Shown here: positions 1 through 8,560 of the stretch, one piece after another
Layout of the letters: the number at the start of each line of letters is the position of its first letter
Position numbering within the stretch: the first letter of the stretch is position 1
Source of the DNA: Liquorilactobacillus sucicola DSM 21376 = JCM 15457
GTDB lineage: Bacteria; Bacillota; Bacilli; Lactobacillales; Lactobacillaceae
Reading direction: 5' to 3'
Assembly (NCBI RefSeq): GCF_000612445.1
Contig: NZ_BALC01000002.1
Location: forward strand, 124,001-188,000
DNA length: 64,000 bases
The notes under the pieces: model-generated
Databases searched by the model: none
Told to the model about the DNA's origin: nothing
Seen by the model: the letters and a program-made list of their open reading frames with translations, nothing else
Translations under genes and position numbers: made by a program

Positions 1-1380
1 ATTGCCAAAATAACAGCGCAAAGGAAACATTTTTTATCTGCAAAGGAAGAAGAATTGTTGGCCGGAGCTGCAGACATTTTTTCAACTCCAGAAAACATCT
101 TTGGTGTTTTGAATAATTCTGATTTGAAGTTTCCTGAAGTACGCGATGCCAAAAATAATTTAATTCAGTTGTCACACGGAAACTATGGTAGATTATTAGA
201 ATCTCCACAACGAAGTGTCCGACGAGCTGCTTTTACGGAAATGTACCAAGTGTATCAACAGTTTCAAAATACTTTTGCGTTATCCCTTGCAGCACATGTG
301 CACACACATAATTATTTGGCACAAAAGCGTTGTTATCCCGATGCCCGTAGTGCAGCCCTGACGAGAAATAACATACCTGTTTCCGTATATAAAACATTGG
401 TAGAACAGGTAAATCATCACCTGCCTTTGCTACACAGATATGTTTCATTGAGGAAAAAAATCTTAAAAATAAATGAAGTTCATATGTATGATCTGTATAC
501 ACCAGTAACCAAAATTCCAGCTAGGACATATAGTTATAAAGACTCACAAGAGATAGTTCTAAAAGCTTTAAGCGTTTTGGGTAATGATTACACTGCAAGA
601 GTAAAAGAAGCATTTGAAAATAGATGGATCGATGTTGTTGAAAACAAGGGGAAACGCAGTGGTGCATACTCTTCCGGTATGTATGATACTGCACCATACA
701 TTCTTTTGAACTGGCAGAATAATCTTGAAAGTCTCTTTACGTTGATTCACGAGATGGGGCATAGCATGCATACTTATGCCAGTAACACCTCTCAAGACTA
801 TCATTATAGTGATTATTCAATTTTTGTTGCTGAAATCGCATCAACTACGAACGAAAACTTGCTAACACAATACCTGCTTGAACATACGGAAGATCCACAT
901 GTCAAAGCGTATATTCTCAACCATTATCTGGATGGTTTTAAGGGAACGATCTTTCGGCAGACACAATTTGCAGAGTTTGAACAGTGGATTCATGAACAAG
1001 ATGCTGAGCAAAAACCGTTAACTGCAAAAGAAATGAATGCTTTTTATGCCGATTTGAATAAACGATATTATGGACCAGACATTTTTAATGATTCTGAGAT
1101 AGCTTATGAATGGGAGCGCATCCCGCATTTTTACTACAACTTTTATGTATATCAATACGCAACTGGCTTTGCGGCAGCGTCTGCCTTGGCACAGAAGATT
1201 TTAACTGAGGGGCCCAATGATTACCTCAACTTTTTGAGCGCCGGAAGTTCAGATTTTCCAATTGAAATTGTCAAAAAAGCAGGGGTAGATATGACTGAGA
1301 CGACTTATCTTGAATCAGCCTTTGGACTTTTTGAAAAAAGACTGGATGAGCTGGAAAAATTGATAACTAAGTTGAGCTAA
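1..1380 (+). CDS. pepF: Oligoendopeptidase F, 3' part (5' end outside window)
   Basis: Cytosolic zinc metallopeptidase of family M3 that cleaves oligopeptides. The reading frame is open from base 1, so the gene starts before the window. About 459 residues are visible, against roughly 600 for complete PepF proteins, so about a quarter is missing. The zinc site is clear: HEMGHS near visible residue 250 (HExxH), followed by a Glu-containing helix (FVAEIASTTNE) about 25 residues later that should supply the third ligand. The C-terminal helical part, YNFYVYQYATGFAAA, is also typical of the family. Order pepF-spxH-relQ-nadK-rluD matches the yjbG-yjbO neighbourhood of Bacillus. Family assignment is firm. 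Confidence 0.95.
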   Translation: MAKITAQRKHFLSAKEEELLAGAADIFSTPENIFGVLNNSDLKFPEVRDAKNNLIQLSHGNYGRLLESPQRSVRRAAFTEMYQVYQQFQNTFALSLAAHVHTHNYLAQKRCYPDARSAALTRNNIPVSVYKTLVEQVNHHLPLLHRYVSLRKKILKINEVHMYDLYTPVTKIPARTYSYKDSQEIVLKALSVLGNDYTARVKEAFENRWIDVVENKGKRSGAYSSGMYDTAPYILLNWQNNLESLFTLIHEMGHSMHTYASNTSQDYHYSDYSIFVAEIASTTNENLLTQYLLEHTEDPHVKAYILNHYLDGFKGTIFRQTQFAEFEQWIHEQDAEQKPLTAKEMNAFYADLNKRYYGPDIFNDSEIAYEWERIPHFYYNFYVYQYATGFAAASALAQKILTEGPNDYLNFLSAGSSDFPIEIVKKAGVDMTETTYLESAFGLFEKRLDELEKLITKLS

Positions 1381-1573
1381 TATACACTAAGAAACAGTTT
1401 AGTTCTAAAAATGAAAGTAGTAAGAGCGAAAGCGTATAGAAATACAAACTGTATTTACAATGGATAGTTAAGAATTGCTGTCTATATGGTGGGCTCTAAG
1501 AGAGGGGCAGATCAAAATAAGGAATATCTCCAAAGTTGACTTCAACTCCCACTTCTACTTATTTTGGATAAAC
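1381..1573. other. Intergenic region after pepF, no gene seen
   Basis: No convincing coding potential on either strand. It contains only short local inverted repeats. It leads into two repeat copies and two hairpins that fill the rest of the convergent pepF/spxH junction up to 1901. Confidence 0.5.
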
Positions 1574-1680
1574 ATGTTTCATAGGTCCAAATTTTCCAGC
1601 TCCCGCGAGTTACGCATAGCAAAGCACTTATTGCGTTCGTAATTTTGTGTTAGTATTCACAATTTTCTAATTTTGCGTTG
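1574..1680 (+). repeat. Decayed copy of the ~110-bp palindromic intergenic repeat
   Basis: Aligns along its length with the copy at 1732-1854: ATAAAC(A/G)TGTT(T/C)CATA near the start, a central CATAGCAAA(G/A) block and TTCGTAATTTTG afterwards. The right terminal repeat has diverged. Both this copy and the next end in CCTGAAAAA followed directly by a GC-rich hairpin. Confidence 0.7.
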
Positions 1681-1690
1681 CCTGAAAAAG

Positions 1691-1729
1691 GGGCTGTGCC
1701 AAAAGTTAAATTTGGCACAGCCCTTATTC
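1691..1729 (+). terminator. Intrinsic terminator downstream of pepF
   Basis: Perfect 13-bp stem (GGGCTGTGCCAAA / TTTGGCACAGCCC) with a 7-base loop, followed by the T-rich tail TTATTCTTATT. It lies about 310 bases after the pepF stop, so it would close a long 3' untranslated region. Confidence 0.75.
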
Positions 1730-1731
1730 TT

Positions 1732-1854
1732 ATTCCGTATAAACGTGTTCCATAAGCCAAAATTCTCAGTCTAACTTCGAATTATTCATAGCAAAATACT
1801 CGCTATATTCGTAATTTTGAGTTATTACTCAAATTTTCTCGACTTATGTCACAC
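1732..1854 (+). repeat. ~110-bp palindromic intergenic repeat, copy A
   Basis: Core 1745-1854 has terminal inverted repeats (GTGTTCCATAAGCC / GACTTATGTCACAC, 11 of 14 complementary) and an inner stem built on CATAGC / GCTAT. It is about 93% identical by manual count (8 differences in 110) to the copy at 9000-9109, and the upstream flank ATTCCGTATAAAC is also shared. It has no coding potential. It looks like a MITE- or REP-type element. Confidence 0.8.
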
Positions 1855-1864
1855 TCCCTGAAAA

Positions 1865-1893
1865 AACGGGCCCTGCTTGAAGCGGGGCCCGTT
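1865..1893 (-). terminator. Bidirectional terminator, mainly for spxH
   Basis: Stem AACGGGCCC / GGGCCCGTT around a short loop. On the minus strand it is followed by a U run (the A6 at 1861-1866 on the plus strand), as expected for termination of spxH. A T-rich stretch on the plus side (1898-1903) allows weak use in the other direction. Confidence 0.8.
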
Positions 1894-1901
1894 AAACTTT
1901 T

Positions 1902-2534
1902 TTATAAAATGTGTAATGAGGTGTGGGGCCCTTTCTTTGAAGATGCTTTATGCTTTAAAATAATCTCCTCATTTAATTGCCCTGTGCATAATTGTTCTAA
2001 AAGTTTGTAGGAACTACAGCCAGTGAATGAGACACCACAATCCATACCATCTAAATTATAAATAACAACGGTAGGATGTTCGTGAACATTCATTTCAGCT
2101 GCCATCTGTTGATCCTGTTTGAAAGAATTGATAGTAAATGATGAATGCCGGTCATCATTAAACATATCACAATCTAAGTTGCTAGCTTGGGCAGTCTTTT
2201 GAGCGACCTCCTCGTTATATTCTGTTCCAAAATCAACAATCTGTTCCTGCAGGTTCAACAAATAATTACGTCCACATCGTTTTCCTTGAAAGGACGCTGC
2301 TTTGTAATCAAGTGATGCTTGATAGATATTATTAAAAATCTGATTGCGTGCTTGCAAATCATTTAGAGGAATATTTTTTGTCTGCATAACTGAGCTCACT
2401 GTCTGCAAATTCAGAAATGGAATAAAACTAAACCTAACCTCGACATCTAACTGATCTACTAGTCTTAGTATGTTCTGCTCCGAATGATAGCAGTCGCTAC
2501 CTATTGGGTTGATAAACAAATACATTTCTAACAC
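1902..2534 (-). CDS. spxH: ClpXP adaptor SpxH (YjbH-like, DsbA/thioredoxin fold)
   Basis: A 210-residue DsbA-family protein. By homology and position it is the adaptor that delivers the redox regulator Spx to ClpXP for degradation. The N-terminal strand LEMYLFINPIGSDC fits the thioredoxin fold, but the usual CxxC is reduced to one Cys (GSDCYHS), so oxidoreductase activity is doubtful and an adaptor role more likely. A cis-Pro-type segment (EHPTVVIYN) is present near residue 152. The GTG start at 2534-2532 is chosen because GGAGGA (2542-2547) lies 7 bases upstream; an ATG at 2525 is the alternative. Placement between pepF and relQ is the classical location of yjbH, which supports the call more than sequence identity can here. 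Confidence 0.85.
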   Translation of the reverse strand: MLEMYLFINPIGSDCYHSEQNILRLVDQLDVEVRFSFIPFLNLQTVSSVMQTKNIPLNDLQARNQIFNNIYQASLDYKAASFQGKRCGRNYLLNLQEQIVDFGTEYNEEVAQKTAQASNLDCDMFNDDRHSSFTINSFKQDQQMAAEMNVHEHPTVVIYNLDGMDCGVSFTGCSSYKLLEQLCTGQLNEEIILKHKASSKKGPHTSLHIL

Positions 2535-2723
2535 TAATCTTTCCTCCGCTTAGTATAATTTTCTCTCTCAATTCTATTTAGTTAATTGCTAACTATACTT
2601 TAACAAATTTTTTTTTTTCAACGTTTCTGCCTTATTTTTTTAAAGCAGTTTTTTGAAATTACCCTACTATTTGTTGAGTATGTTAAAATATTGGGTATAT
2701 GATGTAGAGCAGAGGGGATCATT

Positions 2724-3356
2724 GTGATAAAAAAGTGGGATAATTTTTTATTGCCCTATGAACAAGCCGTTTCGGAAATCAAAGCTAAATTCCTAGCGGT
2801 AAGGCACCAGTTTGAATTATCGCAAAGACACGTACCTATTGAATTCGTAGTTGGACGTGTTAAACCTATCGATAGTATTCTTGAGAAAATGCAGCGGCGA
2901 AAAATCAGTTATGAACGTTTAGCGAGTGATATGGAAGATATTGCGGGAGTTCGAATTATGTGTCAATTTGTGGATGATATCTATCAGATTGTTAAGCTTA
3001 TCAGAAAAAGAGAAGACATGTATGTTATTGACGAACGAGATTATATTTTAAACAAAAAGCCGAGTGGTTATCGCTCATATCACATTGTCGTTGAATACCC
3101 AGTTCAAATGCTAGAGGGTGAGAAAAGAGTTTTGGTTGAGATTCAGATCAGAACTTTAGCGATGAATTTTTGGGCAACGATCGAACATTCATTGAATTAT
3201 AAGTACCAAGGAGAATTCCCAGAAGAATTAGCTGATCGTCTTCAGCGTGCAGCTGAGGCTGCTTTTCAACTAGATAAAGAAATGACTGCTATCAGAGAAG
3301 AAATACAAGAAGCACAGAGTTTATTCTCCTATAAGCGTGGACACAAAGAACAATGA
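2724..3356 (+). CDS. relQ: Small alarmone synthetase RelQ (GTP pyrophosphokinase, YjbM family)
   Basis: Transfers pyrophosphate from ATP to GDP/GTP to make (p)ppGpp, and lacks the hydrolase and regulatory domains of long Rel proteins. 210 residues is normal for RelQ/SAS1. The synthetase signatures are visible: DMEDIAGVRIMCQF (G-loop region), KPSGYRSYH, and EIQIRT...FWATIEHSLNYKY. The GTG start at 2724 follows AGAGGGG at a suitable distance. It is divergent from spxH (about 190 bases between starts) and followed by nadK, the standard arrangement. RelQ typically acts as a cytosolic homotetramer. Confidence 0.93.
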   Translation: MIKKWDNFLLPYEQAVSEIKAKFLAVRHQFELSQRHVPIEFVVGRVKPIDSILEKMQRRKISYERLASDMEDIAGVRIMCQFVDDIYQIVKLIRKREDMYVIDERDYILNKKPSGYRSYHIVVEYPVQMLEGEKRVLVEIQIRTLAMNFWATIEHSLNYKYQGEFPEELADRLQRAAEAAFQLDKEMTAIREEIQEAQSLFSYKRGHKEQ

Positions 3357-3556
3357 TTAGGTACTGGTATGCTATAGTTGAGTGGTGGTTAATACGTTAC
3401 AAACTAGAGGCAATGATTTTTTTAAATACGGAAGCTGAATGATTTAGTGAAATTAAACTCGAAAGGGAAAAACTTTTATATAAGTGTACTATGCAAACAT
3501 CTTTAATGATGTTACACAGATTTTAGCAGATAGAATGTAGATAAAAGAGGTCAGTT

Positions 3557-4363
3557 ATGAAAATAGCCATTTTTGCTAATGAGGGCCGCAAGTCAATGAT
3601 GATCAGCCGGAAGCTGCATCAAAAATTTAAAGACACTCACTTTATACTGGATAATGATAATCCTGACATTGTCGTGACAGTGGGGGGCGATGGGACTCTC
3701 TTGTCGGCTTTTCATCAATATAAAAACATTTTGGACAAGGTACGTTTTGTTGGTGTTCACACAGGGCATCTAGGGTTTTATACCGACTGGAGAGATGATG
3801 AGATCGATGATCTTGTTATAAGTCTGCAGTCAGACAATGGTCAATCTGTCAGCTATCCCTTATTAGATGTTAAGGTCAGTTATATGGACCAGTTGCGTCC
3901 CGAAACTTTCTTAGCGCTGAATGAAGCGACTCTAAAGAGGAATAGTGCCACAATGGTGACGGATGTCTATATTGGCGGGGAACTTTTCGAAAAATTTCGT
4001 GGGGATGGTCTTTGCATCTCAACTCCAACAGGTTCGACCGCGTACAATAAATCATTGGGTGGAGCTGTCATTCATCCGAATTTAAAGGTTTTGCAAATGA
4101 CTGAAATCGGATCGATCAATAACCGTGTTTTTCGTACTTTGAGTTCGCCAATGATAATTGCTCCAAACGATTGGGTTACCCTGTATCCTAACCGGGAAAG
4201 TGATTACATTTTGACGGTTGATCAGAATAGCTACCATGGACGCCAGATAAAACAAATAACGTTTAAAACGTCTAAGCAAAGTATCCATTTTGCTAAATAT
4301 CGTCATATGCAGTTCTGGCAGCGAGTTCAAGATGCATTTATCGGTGCAGAATATGCAAATTAG
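3557..4363 (+). CDS. nadK: NAD kinase
   Basis: Phosphorylates NAD to NADP using ATP. The 268-residue protein has the family GGDG motif at residues 43-46 ([12 protein letters not shown]), a downstream NE motif (FLALNEATL) and the conserved [20 protein letters not shown] block that binds the dinucleotide. The ATG at 3557 has AGAGG about 8 bases upstream. The stop overlaps the start of the next gene (ATG at 4353), which indicates translational coupling with the pseudouridine synthase. Also known as ppnK. Confidence 0.96.
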   Translation: MKIAIFANEGRKSMMISRKLHQKFKDTHFILDNDNPDIVVTVGGDGTLLSAFHQYKNILDKVRFVGVHTGHLGFYTDWRDDEIDDLVISLQSDNGQSVSYPLLDVKVSYMDQLRPETFLALNEATLKRNSATMVTDVYIGGELFEKFRGDGLCISTPTGSTAYNKSLGGAVIHPNLKVLQMTEIGSINNRVFRTLSSPMIIAPNDWVTLYPNRESDYILTVDQNSYHGRQIKQITFKTSKQSIHFAKYRHMQFWQRVQDAFIGAEYAN

Positions 4364-5241
4364 TTGGACATATACAGGCGGTTCGCCTATCAAGGTGAGA
4401 ACGTTCTTGAAGTTAAAGGGGGTTTCACGCCGCTTGCTAACCAAAGTCAGATACCAAGGTGGCAGTATACTACTTAACGGCCGGGAGGGACGCAAAACTG
4501 ATAAGATGCAGCAGAAGGATAGGATAACACTTGTTCTTCCACCAGAAAAGCCAAAAATTTTTGTCCCCTTCATATGTCCCATTGGATATTCTGTATGAAG
4601 ATCGAGATTTTCTGATCATCAACAAACCAGCAGGTGTAGCTTCAATTCCGTCTCCATTACATCCTAGTGATTCTCTTGTAAACCGCGTTTGGGGTTACTA
4701 CCAGCTCAGACACTATTGGGGACTCATTCCTCACATTGTGACACGATTAGATCGTGACACGTCAGGGATTGTGTTGTTTGCAAAACATCGTTACGCACAT
4801 TCCTTAATGGATGAACAGTTAAAAAGTCACTATGTACAGAAGTATTACCTTGCTGTGTTGACAGGGCAAGTGGAGGAGCAGCATATACTAATAAACCTTC
4901 CTATAGGCAGGGATCCAGCATCGATCATAAGAAGAAAAGTAGTTGCTGGTGGAACTAACGCAAGTTCGGAATTGCAGAGGGTCCAACAGTTAAGCGGGAG
5001 TACTCTTTATCGCATTCAGCTTCATACGGGGAAGACACATCAAATACGAGTCCATTGTGCGTATTTTCAGCACCCGCTTGTTGGGGATACTCTGTATGGA
5101 GGAAAAATAAGCATGCCGCTGCAAAGGCAGGCACTTCATTGTGAACAGCTTATATTCAGGCATCCTTTTTTAGATAAGGTAATTAGGATCAGGTGTGACT
5201 TGCCCCATGATATGCAAACTTTTATTCAAAAAAATAATTAA
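4353..5241 (+). CDS. rluD: RluD-type 23S rRNA/tRNA pseudouridine synthase, frameshifted in this sequence
   Basis: RluA/RluD-family pseudouridine synthase. The N-terminal S4-like part ([10 protein letters not shown]..., [10 protein letters not shown]) is read in one frame from the ATG at 4353, which overlaps the nadK stop. The catalytic domain ([25 protein letters not shown] with the catalytic Asp, [11 protein letters not shown]) is read in the next frame. The shift lies at about 4553-4570, inside A5, T5 and C4 runs. Removing one base there gives a continuous protein of about 296 residues (...[21 protein letters not shown]...), normal for the family. The arms should not be annotated as two genes. 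Either a sequencing indel or a recent inactivation is possible; the former is favoured by similar defects elsewhere in the window. Confidence 0.88.
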
Positions 5242-5256
5242 AGAGGTAAGCCGATC

Positions 5257-6627
5257 ATGGCCGAAAACAAAAATACAAATAATGAAAAAAAACAAATAAT
5301 CCTTTCTCTTTTAGATGAGCAAAAAGCAACCAAATTCAGAGAGCTTTTTTTAAACCTGCACGTCTATGAACAAGCGCAGATTTTTACTAGTTTAGATGAA
5401 AAACAACGGGCTCGTGTATATCGCTACTTAGATCCAGCTGAACTCGGTGATACTTTTGATGCTATTGAAGAAGATCCAGAAAGTATTGTTGCCTATTTTA
5501 AAGAGATGTCACCTAATTATGCTGCCAAAGTGATCACGCAAATGTATACGGATAATGCGGTTGATGTTTTGGCTTTTGCGGATAAAAAAGATTTGCCAAA
5601 GTATTTGCGGCTAATGTCACGCGAAAAAGCGGATGAAATTAAAGAAATGCTGCATTACGAAGACAAGACTGCTGGTGCCATCATGGCGACAGAATACGTT
5701 AAGATCGTCGGCAACCAAACAGCACGTTCGGCAATGCATGTGCTAAAACGAGAAGCTGAAGAAGCAGAAACTATTTACTACACTTATGTTGTTGATGATG
5801 ATGACAGATTAGTAGGTGTGGTAACTTTGAGAGAACTGCTGATCAGTGGAGATGATATGTTGATTCAGGAAATCATGAATGACCAGGTAATGTCAGTCAA
5901 AGTGGATGAAGATCAGGAAGATGTTGCTAAGACGATTCGTGATTATAATTTTTTGGCAATTCCTGTCACCGATTATGATGACAAAATGATCGGAATTATC
6001 ACAGTTGATGATATTATCGATGTTATTGATGAAGAATCAGCGGAGGATTATTCAGGATTAGCCGGTGTTGATATTGAAGAAAGTCCAGATAATCCAATCA
6101 AGGCGGCTGCTAAGAGATTACCGTGGTTGATAACTCTTCTTTTCTTGGGAATGTCAACTGCAACTTTGGTGTCGCATTATGAACACCTAGTTAGTGAAGC
6201 CAGCATTTTGGCCGTTTTTATTTCTTCAATAACCGGGACTGCGGGTAATGCTGGAACACAAAGTCTGGCGGTTGCTGTTAGGCACTTAGCTTATAAAGGC
6301 GACGATGATAAGAGCTTATTTCGAACGATCATTGCTGAAATTTTTACAGGTCTTGTAATCGGAACAATTACAGGTGTGACGATTATGGTCATCGTTGGTT
6401 TTTGGAAGAATAATTTTGTTCTAGGCTTTGTAATTGGGTTGGCAATGATGTGTGCTATTGTTGTTGCAAATCTGGCGGGAAGTCTCATTCCCATTTTGAT
6501 GGATAAGATTGGAGTAGATCCTGCAGTCGCATCAGGCCCCTTTATTTCGACTTTGAGTGATCTGACCTCTGTTCTGATTTACTTCAACATAGCTAAATTA
6601 TTTTTGTCCTTCATTATCGGAAACTAA
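5257..6627 (+). CDS. mgtE: Magnesium transporter MgtE
   Basis: Mg2+-gated Mg2+ channel of the inner membrane, 456 residues. Domains in order: N-terminal superhelical MgtE_N (about 20-130), a CBS-domain pair (about 130-255; VGVVTLRELL, IGIITVDDIIDVIDEE) and a five-helix membrane domain (about 285-455). The pore-region sequences TGTAGNAGTQSLAVAVR and DPAVASGPFISTLSDL are characteristic. The ATG at 5257 follows AGAGG, 15 bases after the rluD stop. A strong terminator follows at 6692. No Mg2+ riboswitch is visible because the gene is inside the nadK-rluD-mgtE unit. Confidence 0.95.
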   Translation: MAENKNTNNEKKQIILSLLDEQKATKFRELFLNLHVYEQAQIFTSLDEKQRARVYRYLDPAELGDTFDAIEEDPESIVAYFKEMSPNYAAKVITQMYTDNAVDVLAFADKKDLPKYLRLMSREKADEIKEMLHYEDKTAGAIMATEYVKIVGNQTARSAMHVLKREAEEAETIYYTYVVDDDDRLVGVVTLRELLISGDDMLIQEIMNDQVMSVKVDEDQEDVAKTIRDYNFLAIPVTDYDDKMIGIITVDDIIDVIDEESAEDYSGLAGVDIEESPDNPIKAAAKRLPWLITLLFLGMSTATLVSHYEHLVSEASILAVFISSITGTAGNAGTQSLAVAVRHLAYKGDDDKSLFRTIIAEIFTGLVIGTITGVTIMVIVGFWKNNFVLGFVIGLAMMCAIVVANLAGSLIPILMDKIGVDPAVASGPFISTLSDLTSVLIYFNIAKLFLSFIIGN

Positions 6628-6691
6628 GCCGATTGAATTTAAGTGAGATGGGCAAAAAAGAGGGGGCTGTGCCATAAGTCCTTCAAAATAA

Positions 6692-6739
6692 AAGAGATTA
6701 GTGAAAATCGTTCTTTGATTTTCACTAATCTCTTCTTTT
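6692..6739 (+). terminator. Intrinsic terminator of the nadK-rluD-mgtE unit
   Basis: Perfect 18-bp stem (6692-6709 with 6717-6734, core GAGATTAGTGAAAATC) and a 7-base loop, followed by CTTTTT. It ends directly at the start of another decayed copy of the intergenic repeat. Confidence 0.9.
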
Positions 6740-6741
6740 TG

Positions 6742-6770
6742 GTTCATATAAACGTGTTTCATAGGTCAAA
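6742..6770 (+). repeat. Head fragment of the palindromic intergenic repeat
   Basis: TCATATAAACGTGTTTCATAGGTC matches the first part of copies A and B (CGTATAAACGTGTTCCATAAGTC) with a few, mostly transition, differences. The rest of the element is not recognisable. As in the good copies, it begins right after a terminator T tract. Confidence 0.6.
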
Positions 6771-7037
6771 CTCGCTTGTCGGCCTCAAACTTTACCGTTG
6801 TATGGCATAAGCTGTTCTTGACTAAACATAAGAAAGAGTAACTTGCGAAGAAAATAAGTCCTTACCAGTCATGGTTCCAAGTTTGGATTTTAGGTGAGGC
6901 GGAAAAGCTTCGACTGCACCAAGCGAAACCACTGTGCTTTCCCAGAACCGCTCTCATAGTACGGCCATTGATTAAAATTGGAAACATCAACGTGAGACTG
7001 CCAGAGTCAAATCATAAGGAAAAAAACTTATGAGACC
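6771..7037. other. Unexplained intergenic sequence between mgtE and the lactonase gene
   Basis: About 270 bases with no convincing gene on either strand. It holds several imperfect inverted repeats, including CATAAG / CTTATG around an A-rich loop near 7014-7033 and ATTGAT / ATCAAC near 6967-6990. A short open stretch of roughly 40 codons exists on the minus strand but has no ribosome binding site. It may be decayed repeat or mobile DNA; I cannot identify it. Confidence 0.35.
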
Positions 7038-7067
7038 TTGAGACCAAGGTATGAGTAATCATATAAT
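7038..7067 (+). promoter_or_regulatory. Candidate promoter for a small RNA
   Basis: TTGAGA (7038-7043), an 18-base spacer and a perfect TATAAT (7062-7067) on the plus strand. Only a terminator follows about 70 bases later, so it could drive a short untranslated transcript. Prediction only. Confidence 0.5.
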
Positions 7068-7073
7068 TGGTTA

Positions 7074-7163
7074 GTTTTTTACCGTGGTTAAAAAAATTTG
7101 ATTGTTTTATCCATGCAAACTATTACTGCGAACTTATCCTGTTTAGGATAAGTTCTTTTTTTA
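7074..7163 (+). ncRNA. Candidate small RNA of about 90 nt
   Basis: The predicted start about 7 bases after the TATAAT at 7062 and the intrinsic terminator at 7131-7163 (perfect 10-bp stem AACTTATCCT / AGGATAAGTT, 4-base loop, C then T7) delimit a transcript of about 90 nt. It contains no ORF with a ribosome binding site. Its upstream half is U/A-rich. It runs toward the 3' end of the minus-strand lactonase gene but stops before it. Homology to a known RNA family is not apparent to me. Confidence 0.4.
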
Positions 7164-7341
7164 CGGTAATAGTAGTCCAACAATATGAGCAGATGCTGTC
7201 GCCTGTTGGCGAAGCGGTTTACGGATAGCAAAAAATAAAATTTCACTGGCATACGTGTCACATGCTTTTCATACGAACTAAGGGTTTCAAATGCAGAAGC
7301 AATATGAGTTAGTTCCCTTAGTTTCAAGTAATATTTTTTAA

Positions 7342-8371
7342 TCAATCGATGAAGGCAACACAAACGCCTTCGGGGATGGTAATATCTTTTTGAATGCAGG
7401 TTAACTTGCCAGTCGTAGTATCACGGCTCAACAAAGTTGCATTGTCGGTGTTTTGGTTAGCCACCACAATAAATTTGCCAGTTGCATCAAGCATGAAATC
7501 ACGTGGAAAGTCGCCCTGAGTAGGTGCATACTCAATGAGATCCAAGTGCTTTTTTGCAGCATCAAATGCAAAAACAGCAAGTGAATTGTGACCACGATTG
7601 GAAACATAAACAAATTTTCCATCTTGGGATATGCGGATAGCTGCAGCTCCATTGTGCTTATTCCATGTGGCTGGAATCGTAGACACAGTCATTATGTGAG
7701 TAAACCTGCCCGTTTTTTGGTCGTAGGCTAGCAGTGCTAGCTTGCTGCTTAGCTCACCGGCAAGAAAAGCATATTTGCCACTTGGGTGGAAGACCAGATG
7801 GCGCGGTGCGAACCCAGCAGCAGTTGAAAATTCTGCAACCAAGTTTAACTTCCCGTCAAAGGATACGTCATACGTATAGAGTTTGTCAGCACCAAGGTCG
7901 CAGACTGCCAGTCGTCTGTCTGGTGTTAGATCAGTATAGTGAACATGAGATTTTTCCTGTTCTGGGCGGGGCCCGCTGCCGTGATGGCGTACCTCGTCTT
8001 TTTTGACCAATTTGCCGTGCTTATCAGTTTTAAGAACTGTGATGGTGCCCTCATGGTAATTAGCAGTGAAGACGAGCTGCTTTTCTTCATCAATGCCGAT
8101 ATAACATGGCGGAGCACCAGCTGCTAGGACTTCATTCTGGAAAGTAGGTGTGGAAGAGGACAAGGCATAGCTGGCAACGCCACCATGCTGATCTTTTTTT
8201 GAAATCGTATACAAAACATTATCTGCCGAATAACGCAGGTAAGTTGGATTTTGGATCTCAACAAATACTTTTGGTGCGCTTAATGTTTTCTGGTCAGTGT
8301 TGAGAATAGCACGATAGATACCCTTAGAACTTTTTTTTAGTATAGGTGCCAAATAAAACTGTTTCTTGCAT
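7342..8371 (-). CDS. Lactonase family protein (6-phosphogluconolactonase-like beta-propeller), N-terminal frameshift
   Basis: Seven-bladed beta-propeller of the YkgB/Pgl lactonase family, likely a cytosolic sugar lactonase such as 6-phosphogluconolactonase. Typical segments include GSGPRPEQEKSHVH, LAVCDLGADKLYTY, GFAPRHLVFHPSG and FVYVSNRGHNSLAVF. The best start is ATG at 8371-8369, preceded by AGGAGG. It reads MQETVLFGTYTKK and then hits a stop after a run of eight A (8331-8338 on the minus strand). With seven A the frame continues smoothly into SSKGIYRAIL and the remaining 330 residues. The longest uninterrupted frame starts only at a TTG at 8352 without a suitable ribosome binding site. 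An indel error or phase-variable slippage at A8 explains this. The pentose-phosphate partner zwf lies at 44.9 kb. Confidence 0.85.
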
Positions 8372-8560
8372 TTTAAAACCTCCTAATTGCTTGTTTAATC
8401 ATAGATAGTATACCACATAATGTACAAAGCTCTGATACGCCAGGAAAGCAAAAAAATGGTACAACTTAATTAAAGCGGAGAAACATTGCACTGAGTATTC
8501 CTTAAAGACATATGATACAATGTGATTATTCTATAGATAATTCGAAGGAGTCAGACGATT

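Noticed and set aside
4290-4598. Separate 102-codon gene between nadK and the pseudouridine synthase
   Set aside because: Its residues from 4353 onward are the missing N-terminal domain of the pseudouridine synthase, so it is the first piece of a frameshifted gene.
6771-7163. tmRNA, 6S RNA, RNase P RNA or 5S rRNA in the mgtE/lactonase gap
   Set aside because: I looked for the end sequences and core motifs of these RNAs and found none.
7088-7363. A 91-codon minus-strand ORF overlapping the lactonase 3' end
   Set aside because: It overlaps the real stop region of the lactonase gene, has no ribosome binding site, runs through the plus-strand terminator hairpin and resembles no family.
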